Source of the DNA: Cytobacillus firmus
GTDB taxonomy: Bacteria > Bacillota > Bacilli > Bacillales > Cytobacillaceae
Length of the DNA stretch: 64,000 bases
Reading direction: 5' to 3'
Assembly (NCBI RefSeq): GCF_023612095.1
Contig: NZ_CP086235.1
Location: 393,001 to 457,000, forward strand
The notes under the pieces were generated by a model that made no database searches, was not told the DNA's origin, and saw only the letters and a program-made list of their open reading frames with translations. Made by a program: the position numbers and the translations under genes. Positions 14,412-24,181 of this stretch are shown in pieces (the stretch's first letter is position 1; each line of letters begins with the position of its first letter).

Positions 14412-14540
14412 AAATTGTCCAGCTCCAGGCGCCATCGGCTCGAGGTCATAAGCCAATCCGTCCAAAAGGTTAAAAAACAACCTTTTAGCCGGCTCGTCTT
14501 ATGCTTGTCGCCGATAAGCGGGCGCCTTCCGCATTTCTAA
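14412..14540. repeat. Family-A palindromic repeat, copy 3 in nuo operon
   Basis: Closest to copy 1, without its extra segment. The arms AAAAGGTT and AACCTTTT flank a short loop. It ends three bases before the nuoI ribosome site, so the nuoI leader is entirely repeat-derived. Confidence 0.85.
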
Positions 14541-14556
14541 ACAAGGGGTGAAAAAC

Positions 14557-14976
14557 ATGCTTGGTTTAGCGAAAGGATTATCGTATACCCTTAAAAACCT
14601 GACACGCAAAAAGGTAACCTATGACTACCCGAATGAGCCGCTTCCGCTTCCGGACCGGTTCAGGGGAATTCAAAAGTTTTACCCTGAAAAATGTATTGTC
14701 TGCAATCAGTGTGCAAATATTTGTCCAACCGATTGTATCGAGCTGACAGGGAAAAAGCATCCGGACCCTGCCAAAAAGGGGAAGATCATTGATACCTATG
14801 ATATCAACTTCGAAATTTGCATCCTTTGCGACTTGTGTACAGAGGTCTGCCCAACCGAAGCGATTATCATGACCAATAATTTTGAACTGGCGGAATATAG
14901 CCGCGATGAGCTGTTTAAAAACCTTGAATGGCTCGATGAAAATGATGAAAATATACGGAAGGTGAATAAAGCATGA
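14557..14976 (+). CDS. nuoI: Complex I subunit I
   Basis: A 139-residue ferredoxin-like subunit carrying two [4Fe-4S] clusters in CIVCNQCANICP and CILCDLCTEVCP, which pass electrons toward NuoB. I chose ATG 14557, after AGGGGTG, over the GTG at 14548 inside that site. It lies just after three palindromic repeats but keeps its own good ribosome site. The stop overlaps nuoJ as ATGA. Confidence 0.97.
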   Translation: MLGLAKGLSYTLKNLTRKKVTYDYPNEPLPLPDRFRGIQKFYPEKCIVCNQCANICPTDCIELTGKKHPDPAKKGKIIDTYDINFEICILCDLCTEVCPTEAIIMTNNFELAEYSRDELFKNLEWLDENDENIRKVNKA

Positions 14977-15494
14977 CGTTTTCAGGTGAGTTTTTAGCGT
15001 TTATGTCACTAGCTTTAGTTGCGGTCATTGGCGGCGTGCTTTTATTGAACCTTACCAAAGTTGTGCATATGGTTGTCGCCCTTGTATTTACATTTGTCAG
15101 CATCGCCGGAATTTATGTGCTGCTTTCAGCTGAATTCCTGGCTGCGGTCCAAATTTTGATTTACTCTGGTGCGATAACCATCGTCATGCTGTTCGGAATC
15201 ATGCTGACGCGCCATAACGATACAAGCGAGCCCAAAACCGGCCGCTGGCGTAAGCTGTTAGTATTCGTGGGGGTTCTCGGCTTTGCTTTCGCGGTCTATA
15301 TCGGAATATATAACCTTGATTTGCCGTCAGCGCCGAATGACCTTCATGTCAATAATACAGAGCAAATCGGAATTGAACTTTACTCAAAATTCATTATTCC
15401 GTTTGAAGTAACATCTGTCCTATTATTGGTCGCTTTGATTGGTTCCATTGTTCTGGCCAAAAAAGACGATGAAAAGGAGGCTGAAAAGGAATGA
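14973..15494 (+). CDS. nuoJ: Complex I subunit J
   Basis: A 173-residue membrane subunit with five predicted helices. The segment [20 protein letters not shown] is the conserved pi-bulge helix of the family. It overlaps nuoI and nuoK by four bases at each end (ATGA), so translation is probably coupled. The C-terminal tail is charged ([11 protein letters not shown]). Confidence 0.95.
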   Translation: MTFSGEFLAFMSLALVAVIGGVLLLNLTKVVHMVVALVFTFVSIAGIYVLLSAEFLAAVQILIYSGAITIVMLFGIMLTRHNDTSEPKTGRWRKLLVFVGVLGFAFAVYIGIYNLDLPSAPNDLHVNNTEQIGIELYSKFIIPFEVTSVLLLVALIGSIVLAKKDDEKEAEKE

Positions 15495-15805
15495 GTACAG
15501 TTCCCGTTCAAGCATACCTGGCATTGGCTTTAATCCTCTTTTGCATCGGTCTGTATGGTGCCTTGACTAAGCGCAATACTGTGATTGTCCTGATCTCAAT
15601 CGAACTGATGCTGAATGCGGTTAATATTAATCTTGTGGCATTCAGTAAATATGGCATCACCCCGTCCATCACCGGACAGATTTTTACGCTATTTGTCATT
15701 GCGGTTGCCGCGGCAGAAGTGGCAGTAGGTATTGCAATCCTGATTTCTCTTTACCGTAACAAGAAGAGCGTTAACATTGATGAAATGGATGCCATGAAGC
15801 ACTAA
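15491..15805 (+). CDS. nuoK: Complex I subunit K
   Basis: A 104-residue, three-helix membrane subunit. The buried glutamates for proton transfer lie in [17 protein letters not shown] and in [11 protein letters not shown]. It resembles MnhC of multisubunit antiporters, but the complete nuo context settles the identity. The 150-base gap to nuoL is longer than elsewhere in the operon and contains three small hairpins. Confidence 0.96.
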   Translation: MSTVPVQAYLALALILFCIGLYGALTKRNTVIVLISIELMLNAVNINLVAFSKYGITPSITGQIFTLFVIAVAAAEVAVGIAILISLYRNKKSVNIDEMDAMKH

Positions 15806-15860
15806 AGACACTGTGAAAAAATGCAGCCGGACTGGCTGAGAATAGAGAATTGAAAAGGCG

Positions 15861-15922
15861 GCCATATAGTGGCTCCCGTCTTAAAGGACCTGTTCGTAAG
15901 GTCCCAATCTGGCACGCCGTGC
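15861..15922 (+). other. Three short hairpins between nuoK and nuoL
   Basis: GCCA/TGGC (15861-15873), GGACCT/AGGTCC (15886-15904, loop containing TTCG) and GCAC/GTGC (15912-15922) occur in series. None has a T-run. They may be an mRNA processing or stability element; the role is inference. Confidence 0.45.
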
Positions 15923-15955
15923 TATGGGGTGTGTTCAAAAAAGGGGATTGTGATA

Positions 15956-17824
15956 ATGATGGAGAATGCATGGATCATACCGCTTTTCCCGCTTTTATCG
16001 TTTTTGTTCCTTATTTTATTCGGCAAACGGCTAAAAGAAGCGAGTGCTTATATCGGGATTCTGTTTACCCTGGCATCGCTTGTCTATTCCTTATTGGTGC
16101 TGGTTGACCGTTTTTCGGCACCAACTTATAAAGCAGAAGGCGTTTGGCTGACTATAGGGGATGTTCAGTTAACAGCGGGTTTTGAAGTTAATCAGTTAAA
16201 TGCACTGATGCTGGTGATTGTATCACTTGTCAGTTTCCTGGTACATACGTATTCGAAAGGCTATATGCAGGGGGATGACCGTTTTCCTGTATTCTATGCT
16301 TATTTAGGGTTATTTACATTTGCCATGCTGGGCCTTGTCATCTCGCCTAATCTGCTTCAGACGTATTTCTTCTGGGAGCTTGTCGGACTTGGATCCTTCC
16401 TGCTGATCGGTTTCTATTTTTACAAAGAGGAAGCAAAGGCTGCGGCTAAAAAGGCATTTATCATGACCCGTATCGGAGATGTCGGTCTTTTGATCGGAAT
16501 GATTCTATTATTCTGGCAGGCTGGCAGCTTTGAGTATGATGAGATTTTTGCAGCAGTTGAAGCGGGTGCCATTTCAGGCACAATGATTACGTTAACTGCG
16601 ATCCTTATTTTTGTAGGGGCTGTCGGCAAATCGGGCCAGTTTCCGCTCCACACCTGGCTTCCTGACGCGATGGAAGGGCCAACGCCGGTCTCCGCATTAA
16701 TCCATGCAGCGACAATGGTAGCGGCAGGTGTGTACTTAGTGGCTGCGCTATTCCCGCTTTTCGCGGCAAGTGAAACAGCACTGATGACCGTTGCTGTCAT
16801 TGGGGCCTTCACAGCCATCTTTGCAGCAAGCATAGGCCTGGTGCAGAAGGATATTAAGCGGGTTCTCGCTTATTCAACCGTCAGTCAGCTTGGCTATATG
16901 ATGCTGGCATTGGGATCTGCCGGATATGTAGCTGGTGTATTCCATTTAATGACGCACGCCTTTTTCAAGGCTTTGCTGTTCCTTGCAGCAGGAAGTGTCA
17001 TCCATGCCGTTCATACACAGAACATTGAACATATGGGAGGCCTATGGAAGAAGCTGCGCGTGACAGGCCCTCTATTCCTGATCGGAACACTGGCGATCAG
17101 CGGAGTGCCGTTATTTTCCGGATTCTTCAGTAAAGATGAAATTTTAATTGCTGCGTGGGCACATGGGAACACGGCGCTGTTCTGGCTCGCGGTAATTGCC
17201 GCGTTCTTTACGGCATTTTATATGTTCCGCCTGTTCTTTATGGTTTTCGCTGGTGAAGCTAGAAGTGATATGAATAATGTCCATGAATCACCAAGTGTTA
17301 TGACCCTGCCGATGGTGGTGCTTGGGGTGCTGGCTGTAGTGGCTGGATATGTGAATACACCTTGGTTTGGAACATTTCTTGGTGATTGGCTCGTGGAAGA
17401 TAACCATGCTCTGGGACATGGCCATATTGAAGGGCCAGCATGGATTATGATTGTCGCAACGGCTGTATCCCTGCTTGGAATTTTCCTTGCCTGGCTAATG
17501 TACGGCAAACGCTCGCTTTCACGCGATTGGCTGACCAGCAGAATGCCGCATTCATACAACGTTCTGTACAATAAATATTATATCGATGAATTCTATTCGC
17601 TGACCGTTGTGAATGGAGCGAAATTCATCAGTTCATTCCTGCGCTTCCTGGAAGTATTCCTGGTTGAAGGCCTTGTAAAGAGCGTAACTGGAATTGCGTC
17701 TGCACTCGGAAAACTTGGTTCAAAAATGCATAACGGCCAGATTCAGACTTATGGAACAGTAGCGTTTGTCGGCCTGGCTATTTTAGTCGTCATCTATGCG
17801 TTTACAGGGGGGTACTTAAAATGA
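15956..17824 (+). CDS. nuoL: Complex I subunit L
   Basis: A 622-residue antiporter-like proton-pumping subunit with about 15-16 helices. Typical blocks are FFWELVGLGSFLLIGFY, the Lys/His region GKSGQFPLHTWLPDAMEGPTPVSALIHAATMV, and VQKDIKRVLAYSTVSQLGYM. The open frame extends upstream, but ATG 15956 has AGGGG ten bases away and gives the usual N-terminus (MMENAWIIPLFPL); the upstream residues look non-coding. The stop overlaps nuoM by four bases. Confidence 0.96.
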   Translation: MMENAWIIPLFPLLSFLFLILFGKRLKEASAYIGILFTLASLVYSLLVLVDRFSAPTYKAEGVWLTIGDVQLTAGFEVNQLNALMLVIVSLVSFLVHTYSKGYMQGDDRFPVFYAYLGLFTFAMLGLVISPNLLQTYFFWELVGLGSFLLIGFYFYKEEAKAAAKKAFIMTRIGDVGLLIGMILLFWQAGSFEYDEIFAAVEAGAISGTMITLTAILIFVGAVGKSGQFPLHTWLPDAMEGPTPVSALIHAATMVAAGVYLVAALFPLFAASETALMTVAVIGAFTAIFAASIGLVQKDIKRVLAYSTVSQLGYMMLALGSAGYVAGVFHLMTHAFFKALLFLAAGSVIHAVHTQNIEHMGGLWKKLRVTGPLFLIGTLAISGVPLFSGFFSKDEILIAAWAHGNTALFWLAVIAAFFTAFYMFRLFFMVFAGEARSDMNNVHESPSVMTLPMVVLGVLAVVAGYVNTPWFGTFLGDWLVEDNHALGHGHIEGPAWIMIVATAVSLLGIFLAWLMYGKRSLSRDWLTSRMPHSYNVLYNKYYIDEFYSLTVVNGAKFISSFLRFLEVFLVEGLVKSVTGIASALGKLGSKMHNGQIQTYGTVAFVGLAILVVIYAFTGGYLK

Positions 17825-19338
17825 ACTTAGCTTATTTTCTATCCATTTTAGTTTTCTCCCCGCTTCTTGGTATTTTAGTGTTATCGTTCCTGCCGAGAAC
17901 GCAGGAATCATTGATCAAGACAGTTGGCTTTCTGGCCACACTTCCTGCGCTGGTATTGGCGCTGATCGCTTATTTTCAATATCGGGCAGGTGAAGGCTTG
18001 GAGCAGCTGAATGAAAAAGTAAGCTGGATTCAGTTTGGCGATTCCGGCCAGCTTGGAAATCTTTTTTCCATTGATTATGAATTGGGGCTGGATGGATTCT
18101 CCCTGATCATGATTGTCCTGACAGCTGTACTTTCAACACTTGCAGCGATTGCTTCTATTCATATTAAAAAAGAATGGAAGGGCTACTTCATGCTGTTTTT
18201 GCTGCTTGAAGTCGGCATGCTGGGTGTATTTGCCGCTGAAAACCTGATTCTTTTCTTTATTTTCTTTGAAATCACATTAATTCCGACCTTCTTCCTGATC
18301 GGGAAATGGGGTTACTATGAAAAGGAAAATGCTGCATACAGCTTCCTGATCTATAACGGACTTGGATCTGCTGTTCTGCTGATTGTCATTATGGTACTGT
18401 TTGCCCGTACTGGCACAGCCAATATTGATGCTTTGATGGCCGCAATGAATGCGGATAATCCGCAGCTTGTTGCGCCAATCTCTGAAAATATGAAAATGGG
18501 CATGCTGATTGCGCTTTTAATTGCATTTGGTGTGAAGCTCCCAATATTCCCGCTGCACAGCTGGATGGTGCGGGTCCACGTACAAGCTCCGCCATCAATC
18601 GTCATGCTGCATGCAGGAGTGCTTTTGAAAATTGGGGCATTCGGTTTAATTCGCTTCGGAATGGGAATATTTCCTGAGCAATTCCAAAGCCTTGCTGTAT
18701 GGCTGGCTGTTCTTGGAGTCGTGAATTTACTGTATGGAGCGTTCCTGGCGTTTGTTCAGACCGATTTTAAAATGGTGCTTGCCTACTCTTCTATTTCCCA
18801 CATGGGAATCGTTTTAATCGGATTAGGAGCATTAAATGAGGCAGGAATACAGGGGGCGATTTTCCAGGTGGTTTCTCACGGTTTAATCGCAGCATTATTA
18901 TTCTTCCTTGTAGGTGTCTTTTATGAACGCTTTCAAACCTCAAATATTCAAAATCTTGGCGGTTTGGCAAAAGGGATGCCGATTACGGCAGGCTTCCTGC
19001 TTGCAGGGGCTATGGCCTCCCTTGGCCTTCCTGGAATGTCAGGGTTTGTGAGTGAATTTATGGCCTTTCTTGGCCTGTTTAAAGAAATGCCGATTCTCGC
19101 GGCAAGCGGTACAATCGGAATCATTATGACAGCTGTTTACCTGCTTCGCGCGGTACTGGGTATCACATACGGCAAAGCGCATCGGGACTTTGCCGGCATA
19201 ACGGATATGAAAAAGTTTGAGTTCGTGCCTGTCCTGGTCTTAGTCGGCTTAATTGTCCTGATTGGTGTTTATCCAAGTGTGCTGAGCGAACCGCTGACCT
19301 CAACACTTGAAACGATCATGCTTGGGATAGGAGGGTGA
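17821..19338 (+). CDS. nuoM: Complex I subunit M
   Basis: A 505-residue antiporter-like proton-pumping subunit. It carries LFFIFFEITLIPTFFLIGKWG with the key glutamate, KLPIFPLHSWMVRVHVQAPP, and the histidine helix VVSHGLIAALLFFLVG. It overlaps nuoL (ATGA) and is followed six bases later by nuoN with GGAGGGTGATGAAGG between. Confidence 0.97.
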   Translation: MNLAYFLSILVFSPLLGILVLSFLPRTQESLIKTVGFLATLPALVLALIAYFQYRAGEGLEQLNEKVSWIQFGDSGQLGNLFSIDYELGLDGFSLIMIVLTAVLSTLAAIASIHIKKEWKGYFMLFLLLEVGMLGVFAAENLILFFIFFEITLIPTFFLIGKWGYYEKENAAYSFLIYNGLGSAVLLIVIMVLFARTGTANIDALMAAMNADNPQLVAPISENMKMGMLIALLIAFGVKLPIFPLHSWMVRVHVQAPPSIVMLHAGVLLKIGAFGLIRFGMGIFPEQFQSLAVWLAVLGVVNLLYGAFLAFVQTDFKMVLAYSSISHMGIVLIGLGALNEAGIQGAIFQVVSHGLIAALLFFLVGVFYERFQTSNIQNLGGLAKGMPITAGFLLAGAMASLGLPGMSGFVSEFMAFLGLFKEMPILAASGTIGIIMTAVYLLRAVLGITYGKAHRDFAGITDMKKFEFVPVLVLVGLIVLIGVYPSVLSEPLTSTLETIMLGIGG

Positions 19339-19344
19339 TGAAGG

Positions 19345-20859
19345 ATGGATCTCGAAACATTATTATCTTATGAATGGGGCATAATGACGCCGGAGTTCAT
19401 CATCCTTGGTGTTGCGACCGCTCTTTCACTAATGGATTTGTTTATGCCGAAATCCCAAAGCCGGAAAATTCTCGGCTGGGTCGGCTTTGCCGGAATACTC
19501 GCGGCTCTTGTTTCCTTACTTGGCCTTATAGGGCATAGTCCGGAATCCATTTTATTTGATACATTCAGGCTTGATTCCTTTGCAAAAGCTTTTAAGCTGC
19601 TGCTCTTAATCGGATCTGCTATGGTACTGCTTATTGCCATTGGCTATGAGCCGAATGAAGGATTGGAAGAATTCAGGGGGGAATTTTTCTATCTGTTCAT
19701 GGCTGCATTACTTGGGGCAATGATTATGTCTTCAAGCGGAGATTTAATTACCCTGTTTGTGGGACTTGAGCTTCTTTCCATTTCGTCCTACATTCTGGCA
19801 GGCATGAGAAAAAGAAATCTGCATTCAAACGAATCGGCCATGAAATATGTGATCAACGGCAGTATTGCCACAGCGATCACGTTGTTCGGGATGAGTTATG
19901 TATACGGTTTAACTGGAACGACGAACTTAAAGGAAATGTCCGGATTTTTGACATCCATCTATAATGAACAGCATATTTACCTGTTAGGCCTTGCATTCTT
20001 TATGATTGTAGTGGGACTTTCCTTTAAATTGGCTACAGCGCCGTTCCATATGTGGGCACCGGATGTGTATCAGGGTGCTCCTACACCAGTAACAGCCTTT
20101 TTAAGTGTCGTTTCCAAAACTGCCGGGTTTATCATCATTATCCGCATCCTGTTCTCAATCTTTGCGAACGCACCATCAGGTGATGTACAGGGGCTTCCGA
20201 TGATTCTGGCACTTCAGGATTACATTGCCTTCCTGGCAGGAGCCACGATGATTATTGGGAACTTGATTGCGCTAAGACAGCGCAATATCAAGCGTTTGTT
20301 TGCCTATTCAAGCATCGCTCAGGCCGGTTACCTGCTGGTTGTGATTGCGAGCATGTCACTGTTCATGTTTGATACGCTCTGGTTTTACCTTGGTGCCTAC
20401 TTATTCATGAACCTTGGCGCTTTTGCGATCATCCAGCATGTGACACATAAATCGGGTTCAGAAGATATCAGCCAATTTGCCGGGCTTTACCGCCGCGCAC
20501 CGTTCATGGCCATCGCCATGGCTATCTTCCTGCTTTCACTTGCAGGCATTCCGGGGACAGCAGGATTTATTGGCAAACTGAATATTTTCATGGGTGCATT
20601 AGTGCCGAATGAAGGCCATTATGTACTGGTATCGATTATGATCGCGACAACAGTCGTTTCTTACTTCTACTATTTCGGTGTCATGGTGCAAATGTTCTTC
20701 AGGCCGGCAGCTGATACAGGAAAAGTTAAAATTCCAGCGGCTTTAACAGCTGTTATCGGCATCAGCCTGGCAGCCACCATCCTGTTCGGAATTGCACCAA
20801 ATATCGCATTTGACTTCCTACAGGGCAATTTCAATCAGTTTACTGATTTCTTTCAATAA
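19345..20859 (+). CDS. nuoN: Complex I subunit N
   Basis: A 504-residue third antiporter-like subunit and the last gene of the operon. It shows LFVGLELLSISSYILAGM, FKLATAPFHMWAPDVYQGAP and RQRNIKRLFAYSSIAQAGYLL. With it the operon is nuoABCDHIJKLMN. Genes E, F and G for the NADH-oxidising module are absent both from the operon and from the rest of the window. Confidence 0.97.
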   Translation: MDLETLLSYEWGIMTPEFIILGVATALSLMDLFMPKSQSRKILGWVGFAGILAALVSLLGLIGHSPESILFDTFRLDSFAKAFKLLLLIGSAMVLLIAIGYEPNEGLEEFRGEFFYLFMAALLGAMIMSSSGDLITLFVGLELLSISSYILAGMRKRNLHSNESAMKYVINGSIATAITLFGMSYVYGLTGTTNLKEMSGFLTSIYNEQHIYLLGLAFFMIVVGLSFKLATAPFHMWAPDVYQGAPTPVTAFLSVVSKTAGFIIIIRILFSIFANAPSGDVQGLPMILALQDYIAFLAGATMIIGNLIALRQRNIKRLFAYSSIAQAGYLLVVIASMSLFMFDTLWFYLGAYLFMNLGAFAIIQHVTHKSGSEDISQFAGLYRRAPFMAIAMAIFLLSLAGIPGTAGFIGKLNIFMGALVPNEGHYVLVSIMIATTVVSYFYYFGVMVQMFFRPAADTGKVKIPAALTAVIGISLAATILFGIAPNIAFDFLQGNFNQFTDFFQ

Positions 20860-20908
20860 TCGTATTTAATTATGTAATTGTTTTTTTCTAAACAAATATA
20901 AGTTTTTC

Positions 20909-21106
20909 CACTGAGTTGATTGGAACGGAGGCCACTTGATCCTCGAAAAATGCTAACGCATTTTCTTCGTGCGGTGCTTATTCGTGGAAGCATATTCAAT
21001 GTCCTGCGGGAGGAGAGGGAGCGGGAGACCCCACAGGCGAAGCCGAGGAGGCTCCCGTTCCTCCCCGCGGAAAGCAAGTGGCCGCAGTGGAAATCAACGG
21101 ACAGGA
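20909..21106. repeat. Family-B MITE-like repeat, copy 1
   Basis: About 195 bp, ending in imperfect inverted repeats that start near GTTGATT. The inner arms GGCCACTTG and CAAGTGGCC pair perfectly. The GC-rich core includes GCGGGAGACCCCACAGGCGA. It matches the copy at 25308-25494 over its whole length. Open frames across it are not coding. Confidence 0.85.
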
Positions 21107-21144
21107 TTTTTAAGGAAAAAAGGGACAAAAGGGGTATACATAGG

Positions 21145-21169
21145 AGGGGGAAATTTCCCCTTCTTTTTG
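21145..21169 (+). terminator. Terminator-like palindrome before ywzB
   Basis: The palindrome GGGGAAATTTCCCC is followed by TTCTTTTTG. It is probably the end of read-through from the nuo operon and repeat. The 60 bases directly after nuoN have no clear terminator. Confidence 0.5.
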
Positions 21170-21360
21170 TTTGCCCTGGATTAAACTTCGTGTTTTTTCG
21201 ACAATTCGATATAATGGACTTATAAACTGCGAAAAACAAAGAAACTTAATTTTCAAAAAATAAACAGTCATGAAACTTACCTGATAGTATAAACGTCAAA
21301 TGATATTGTAGCGCACAAAGCAGGTAAGCGAAGTGGCAACAAATTAAAGGAGGGAAGAAG

Positions 21361-21615
21361 ATGATATCAGGATTTGGGCAGCAGGCACTCATCAGCATTA
21401 TGTCTCATCTGGTGTTTATTGCGCTGGCCTGGTGGGCACTTCAGGCATTGCGGTTTGAAACCCTTTTGAAGGCGAATCATGTTTTTCAGGCACGTGTATT
21501 GTATGTTCTGCTTTCTATTGTAATTGGATCAGCCGTCAGCAACTTCTTTCTCGACTATCTTTTATGGTCCCAGCAGCTTCCGCTTATACTGCAGAATGTC
21601 ACTTTTTTCAGGTGA
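21361..21615 (+). CDS. ywzB: DUF1146 membrane protein
   Basis: An 84-residue protein with two transmembrane helices (MSHLVFIALAWWALQAL and VLYVLLSIVIGSAVSNFFLDYLL), matching the small DUF1146 family. In Bacillus subtilis the same gene lies between the atp operon and ywmB-murAA, so position supports the call. A good AGGAGGG site precedes the ATG. A TATAAT lies near 21210, but its -35 is weak. Function is unknown. Confidence 0.8.
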   Translation: MISGFGQQALISIMSHLVFIALAWWALQALRFETLLKANHVFQARVLYVLLSIVIGSAVSNFFLDYLLWSQQLPLILQNVTFFR

Positions 21616-21751
21616 TGAAAAACCGGTCAATTTTTTTATAAATATAGGTCTTCATACATGTTTTCAATTTGACAATTATTGAGTAAAATCTTTTTGTTGC
21701 TTGTTTTCTTGCATACATACTATCTTGTGAAATGATTTTCAAAGTATGCAT

Positions 21752-21801
21752 AAAAAGGCAGAAAAAGCCTCGAAATCAACAGTGATTTTGCTGCCTTTTC
21801 A
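21752..21801 (+). terminator. Hairpin after ywzB
   Basis: The outer arms AAAAGGCAG and CTGCCTTTT enclose a second stem, AAATCA/TGATTT. The T-tract is short. It separates ywzB from ywmB. Confidence 0.55.
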
Positions 21802-21882
21802 GTTTGTCAAAAAGTGACGACAATTCCCAAGTATGCTCACTCTATCCTTGGTAACAATGGTACTAAGGGGAGGGGTTTACAG

Positions 21883-22622
21883 ATGAAAAAATCATTCATT
21901 ACTTTATCTATTATTGCCATTATTGGTTTCATGATGATAAACATTGGGAATAAGACGACTGTAGCCAAAGGGGAGCTTGACCTGTTAACGATGGCCTCGG
22001 TTTTACAGGGCGAGAATATTTTAATCAAAGATTGGACTTTGCATGCGAGAGAAAAATGGAAAACCAGAACCTTCAGGAAGTAAAAGCATTCACCAATGAT
22101 CTTCAGTCGAAATATCCTGATTGGGAATGGAGCTTTCAAAAAACAGAAAAATCGTGGGAAACAAAAGCTATTATTAAGCAAACAGATGCTCAGTCAGAAG
22201 CAGTAAAAATTTTATCAACCCCCACAAAAGGTCAAGTTCAAACGTATGTGATTTATGAGGCCAAAGGTCAGGGGTGGAAACAAGAACAGAGCAAACTGGC
22301 TGCAGAACTAAATAGTAAGATTTCTGACATTTTTCGAGGAAATGCCACAATTTTCTCTTGTATTCAAGGCGAATTCAATGATAAGATGAATAAGTCTTTG
22401 CCTGATACTGCAAGACAATTACTGGACGCTTTTAATGCGACAGAAATAGAAGCACTAAAAGAAGACCAATTTATTTCAGCATCAGCAAATTCACCGCTTT
22501 TTGGTGAATTCATTGAGACAAATGGCAATGATATGAACATGCAGCTTGGATTACGGACAAATGGAATGGGCGCCAAGACAAACATAGTTATTGGCACACC
22601 CATCATAACGATTGAATATTAA
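21883..22622 (+). pseudogene. ywmB: YwmB (DUF1779), frame broken by one base
   Basis: An exported or membrane-anchored protein found upstream of murAA in bacilli; its function is not established. ATG 21883, behind AAGGGGAGGGG, opens a signal-like segment (SFITLSIIAIIGFMMINIG) and then SVLQGENILIKDWTLHAREK. The frame hits a stop at 22083. From about 22055 the -1 frame continues as MENQNLQEVKAFTNDLQSKY to 22622 with normal family-like sequence. Adding one A to the five-A run at 22052-22056 fuses both parts into one protein of about 246 residues. I call it frameshifted; a sequencing loss is likelier than decay, because both halves are well preserved. Confidence 0.8.
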
Positions 22623-22655
22623 TATAGAGAAATTGGACGCGGAGGGGAATACACT

Positions 22656-23966
22656 TTGGATAAAATCATCGTCCGCGGCGGAAATAGGTTAAGCGGTACT
22701 GTCAAAGTTGAAGGAGCAAAAAACGCTGTTTTACCGGTTATCGCCGCAACACTGTTAGCAAGTGATGGCAAAAGCGTAATTCGTGATGTCCCAACACTCT
22801 CCGATGTATATACTATTAATGAAGTATTACGCTATTTAAACGCCGAAGTGGAGTTTGAAAATAATACAGTAACAGTAAATGCATCTCGAGAGTTGAAGGT
22901 AGAAGCACCATTTGAATATGTACGCAAAATGCGTGCTTCAGTTTTAGTCATGGGATCTTTATTAGCAAGAAATGGCCGTGCCCGTGTGGCATTGCCAGGG
23001 GGCTGCGCAATCGGTTCCCGCCCGATCGATCAGCATTTAAAAGGCTTTGAAGCGATGGGTGCGAAAGTAAAGGTTGGTAATGGCTTTATTGAAGCGGAAG
23101 CACCTGAAGGCCGCTTGCACGGAGCAAAAATCTATCTCGATTTCCCTAGCGTTGGTGCTACGGAGAACATTATGATGGCTGCAACACTGGCTAAAGGCAC
23201 AACAATTTTGGAAAACGTAGCAAAGGAACCTGAAATTGTGGACCTGGCTAACTTCCTTAATAAGATGGGTGCCAAGGTTAAGGGAGCAGGAACTGGCACG
23301 ATCCGCATTGAAGGTGTGGACGTACTGTTCGGTGCAGAACACAACATCATCCCTGACCGCATTGAAGCAGGAACTTTCATGGTGGCAGCTGCCATTACAG
23401 GCGGAGACGTTCTAGTAAAAGGTGCTGTTATGGAGCATTCTGCTTCATTAATCGCCAAGATGGAAGAAATGGGTGTTACCTTCATTGAAGAAGCTGAAGG
23501 CATCCGTGTTATGGGTCCAGACAAGTTGAAGGCTGTTGATATTAAAACCATGCCTCATCCTGGCTTCCCGACAGACATGCAATCACAAATGATGGCCCTA
23601 TTGCTTCACGCTCAGGGTACAAGTGTGATTACAGAAACAGTATTCGAAAACCGTTTCATGCATGTGGAGGAATTCCGCCGCATGAACGCCGATGTTAAAA
23701 TTGAAGGCCGTTCTGTAATCATGAACGGACCAAGCAATCTGCAGGGCGCTGAAGTAGCTGCGACAGATCTTCGTGCAGCCGCAGCCTTGATCCTTACTGG
23801 ATTGGTGGCAGAAGGCGTAACACGCGTGACAGAACTGAAGCATCTTGACCGCGGATATGTAGACTTCCACGAAAAGCTTGCAGGACTGGGAGCAGATATC
23901 GAACGTGTGACAGAAGTGGAAGAAACAACTGTTAATAACGGACTTGTTTCTGACATGAACGCATAA
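22656..23966 (+). CDS. murAA: UDP-GlcNAc 1-carboxyvinyltransferase
   Basis: A 436-residue enzyme that transfers enolpyruvate from PEP to UDP-GlcNAc, the first committed step of peptidoglycan synthesis. The active-site cysteine is in [16 protein letters not shown]; this Cys is the fosfomycin target. The N-terminal [18 protein letters not shown] and the [15 protein letters not shown] block are typical. It starts at TTG after GGAGGGG. Synteny with ywmB and spoIID matches murAA of B. subtilis rather than murAB. Confidence 0.95.
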   Translation: MDKIIVRGGNRLSGTVKVEGAKNAVLPVIAATLLASDGKSVIRDVPTLSDVYTINEVLRYLNAEVEFENNTVTVNASRELKVEAPFEYVRKMRASVLVMGSLLARNGRARVALPGGCAIGSRPIDQHLKGFEAMGAKVKVGNGFIEAEAPEGRLHGAKIYLDFPSVGATENIMMAATLAKGTTILENVAKEPEIVDLANFLNKMGAKVKGAGTGTIRIEGVDVLFGAEHNIIPDRIEAGTFMVAAAITGGDVLVKGAVMEHSASLIAKMEEMGVTFIEEAEGIRVMGPDKLKAVDIKTMPHPGFPTDMQSQMMALLLHAQGTSVITETVFENRFMHVEEFRRMNADVKIEGRSVIMNGPSNLQGAEVAATDLRAAAALILTGLVAEGVTRVTELKHLDRGYVDFHEKLAGLGADIERVTEVEETTVNNGLVSDMNA

Positions 23967-24031
23967 GTAATGCCAATCAAGGCGGCTTTAGTAAGTCGTT
24001 AAAATAGTCGCCTTGCGCGCATTTCAAACCG

Positions 24032-24085
24032 AAACCGCAGAATCGAGCTGTCAGAGGACTGACAAATCGATTCTGCGGTTTTTGC
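24032..24085 (+). terminator. murAA terminator
   Basis: The long arms AAACCGCAGAATCGA and TCGATTCTGCGGTTT lead into a T-run. A second, T-less inverted repeat (CAAGGCG/CGCCTTG) precedes it at about 23979-24016. Confidence 0.88.
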
Positions 24086-24109
24086 TATGAAGCAAATATT
24101 AATCTATTG

Positions 24110-24138
24110 TCATATTAGCTTGTCCATAGCCATAAACA
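24110..24138 (+). promoter_or_regulatory. Sigma-E promoter of spoIID
   Basis: TCATATT (-35) and CATAAACA (-10) are separated by 14 bases, fitting the mother-cell sigma-E consensus (ATATT, then CATA-type). It lies 44 bases upstream of spoIID. Confidence 0.75.
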
Positions 24139-24181
24139 TGAATTGAGTTCGAATTATTTATTTGCTATGGAGGCTTAAAAC

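Noticed and set aside
20920..21225. Arg-rich open frames near 20.9-21.2 kb and 25.3-25.5 kb
   Set aside because: They cross the repeated family-B element in several frames and have no ribosome site; they are products of the GC-rich repeat.
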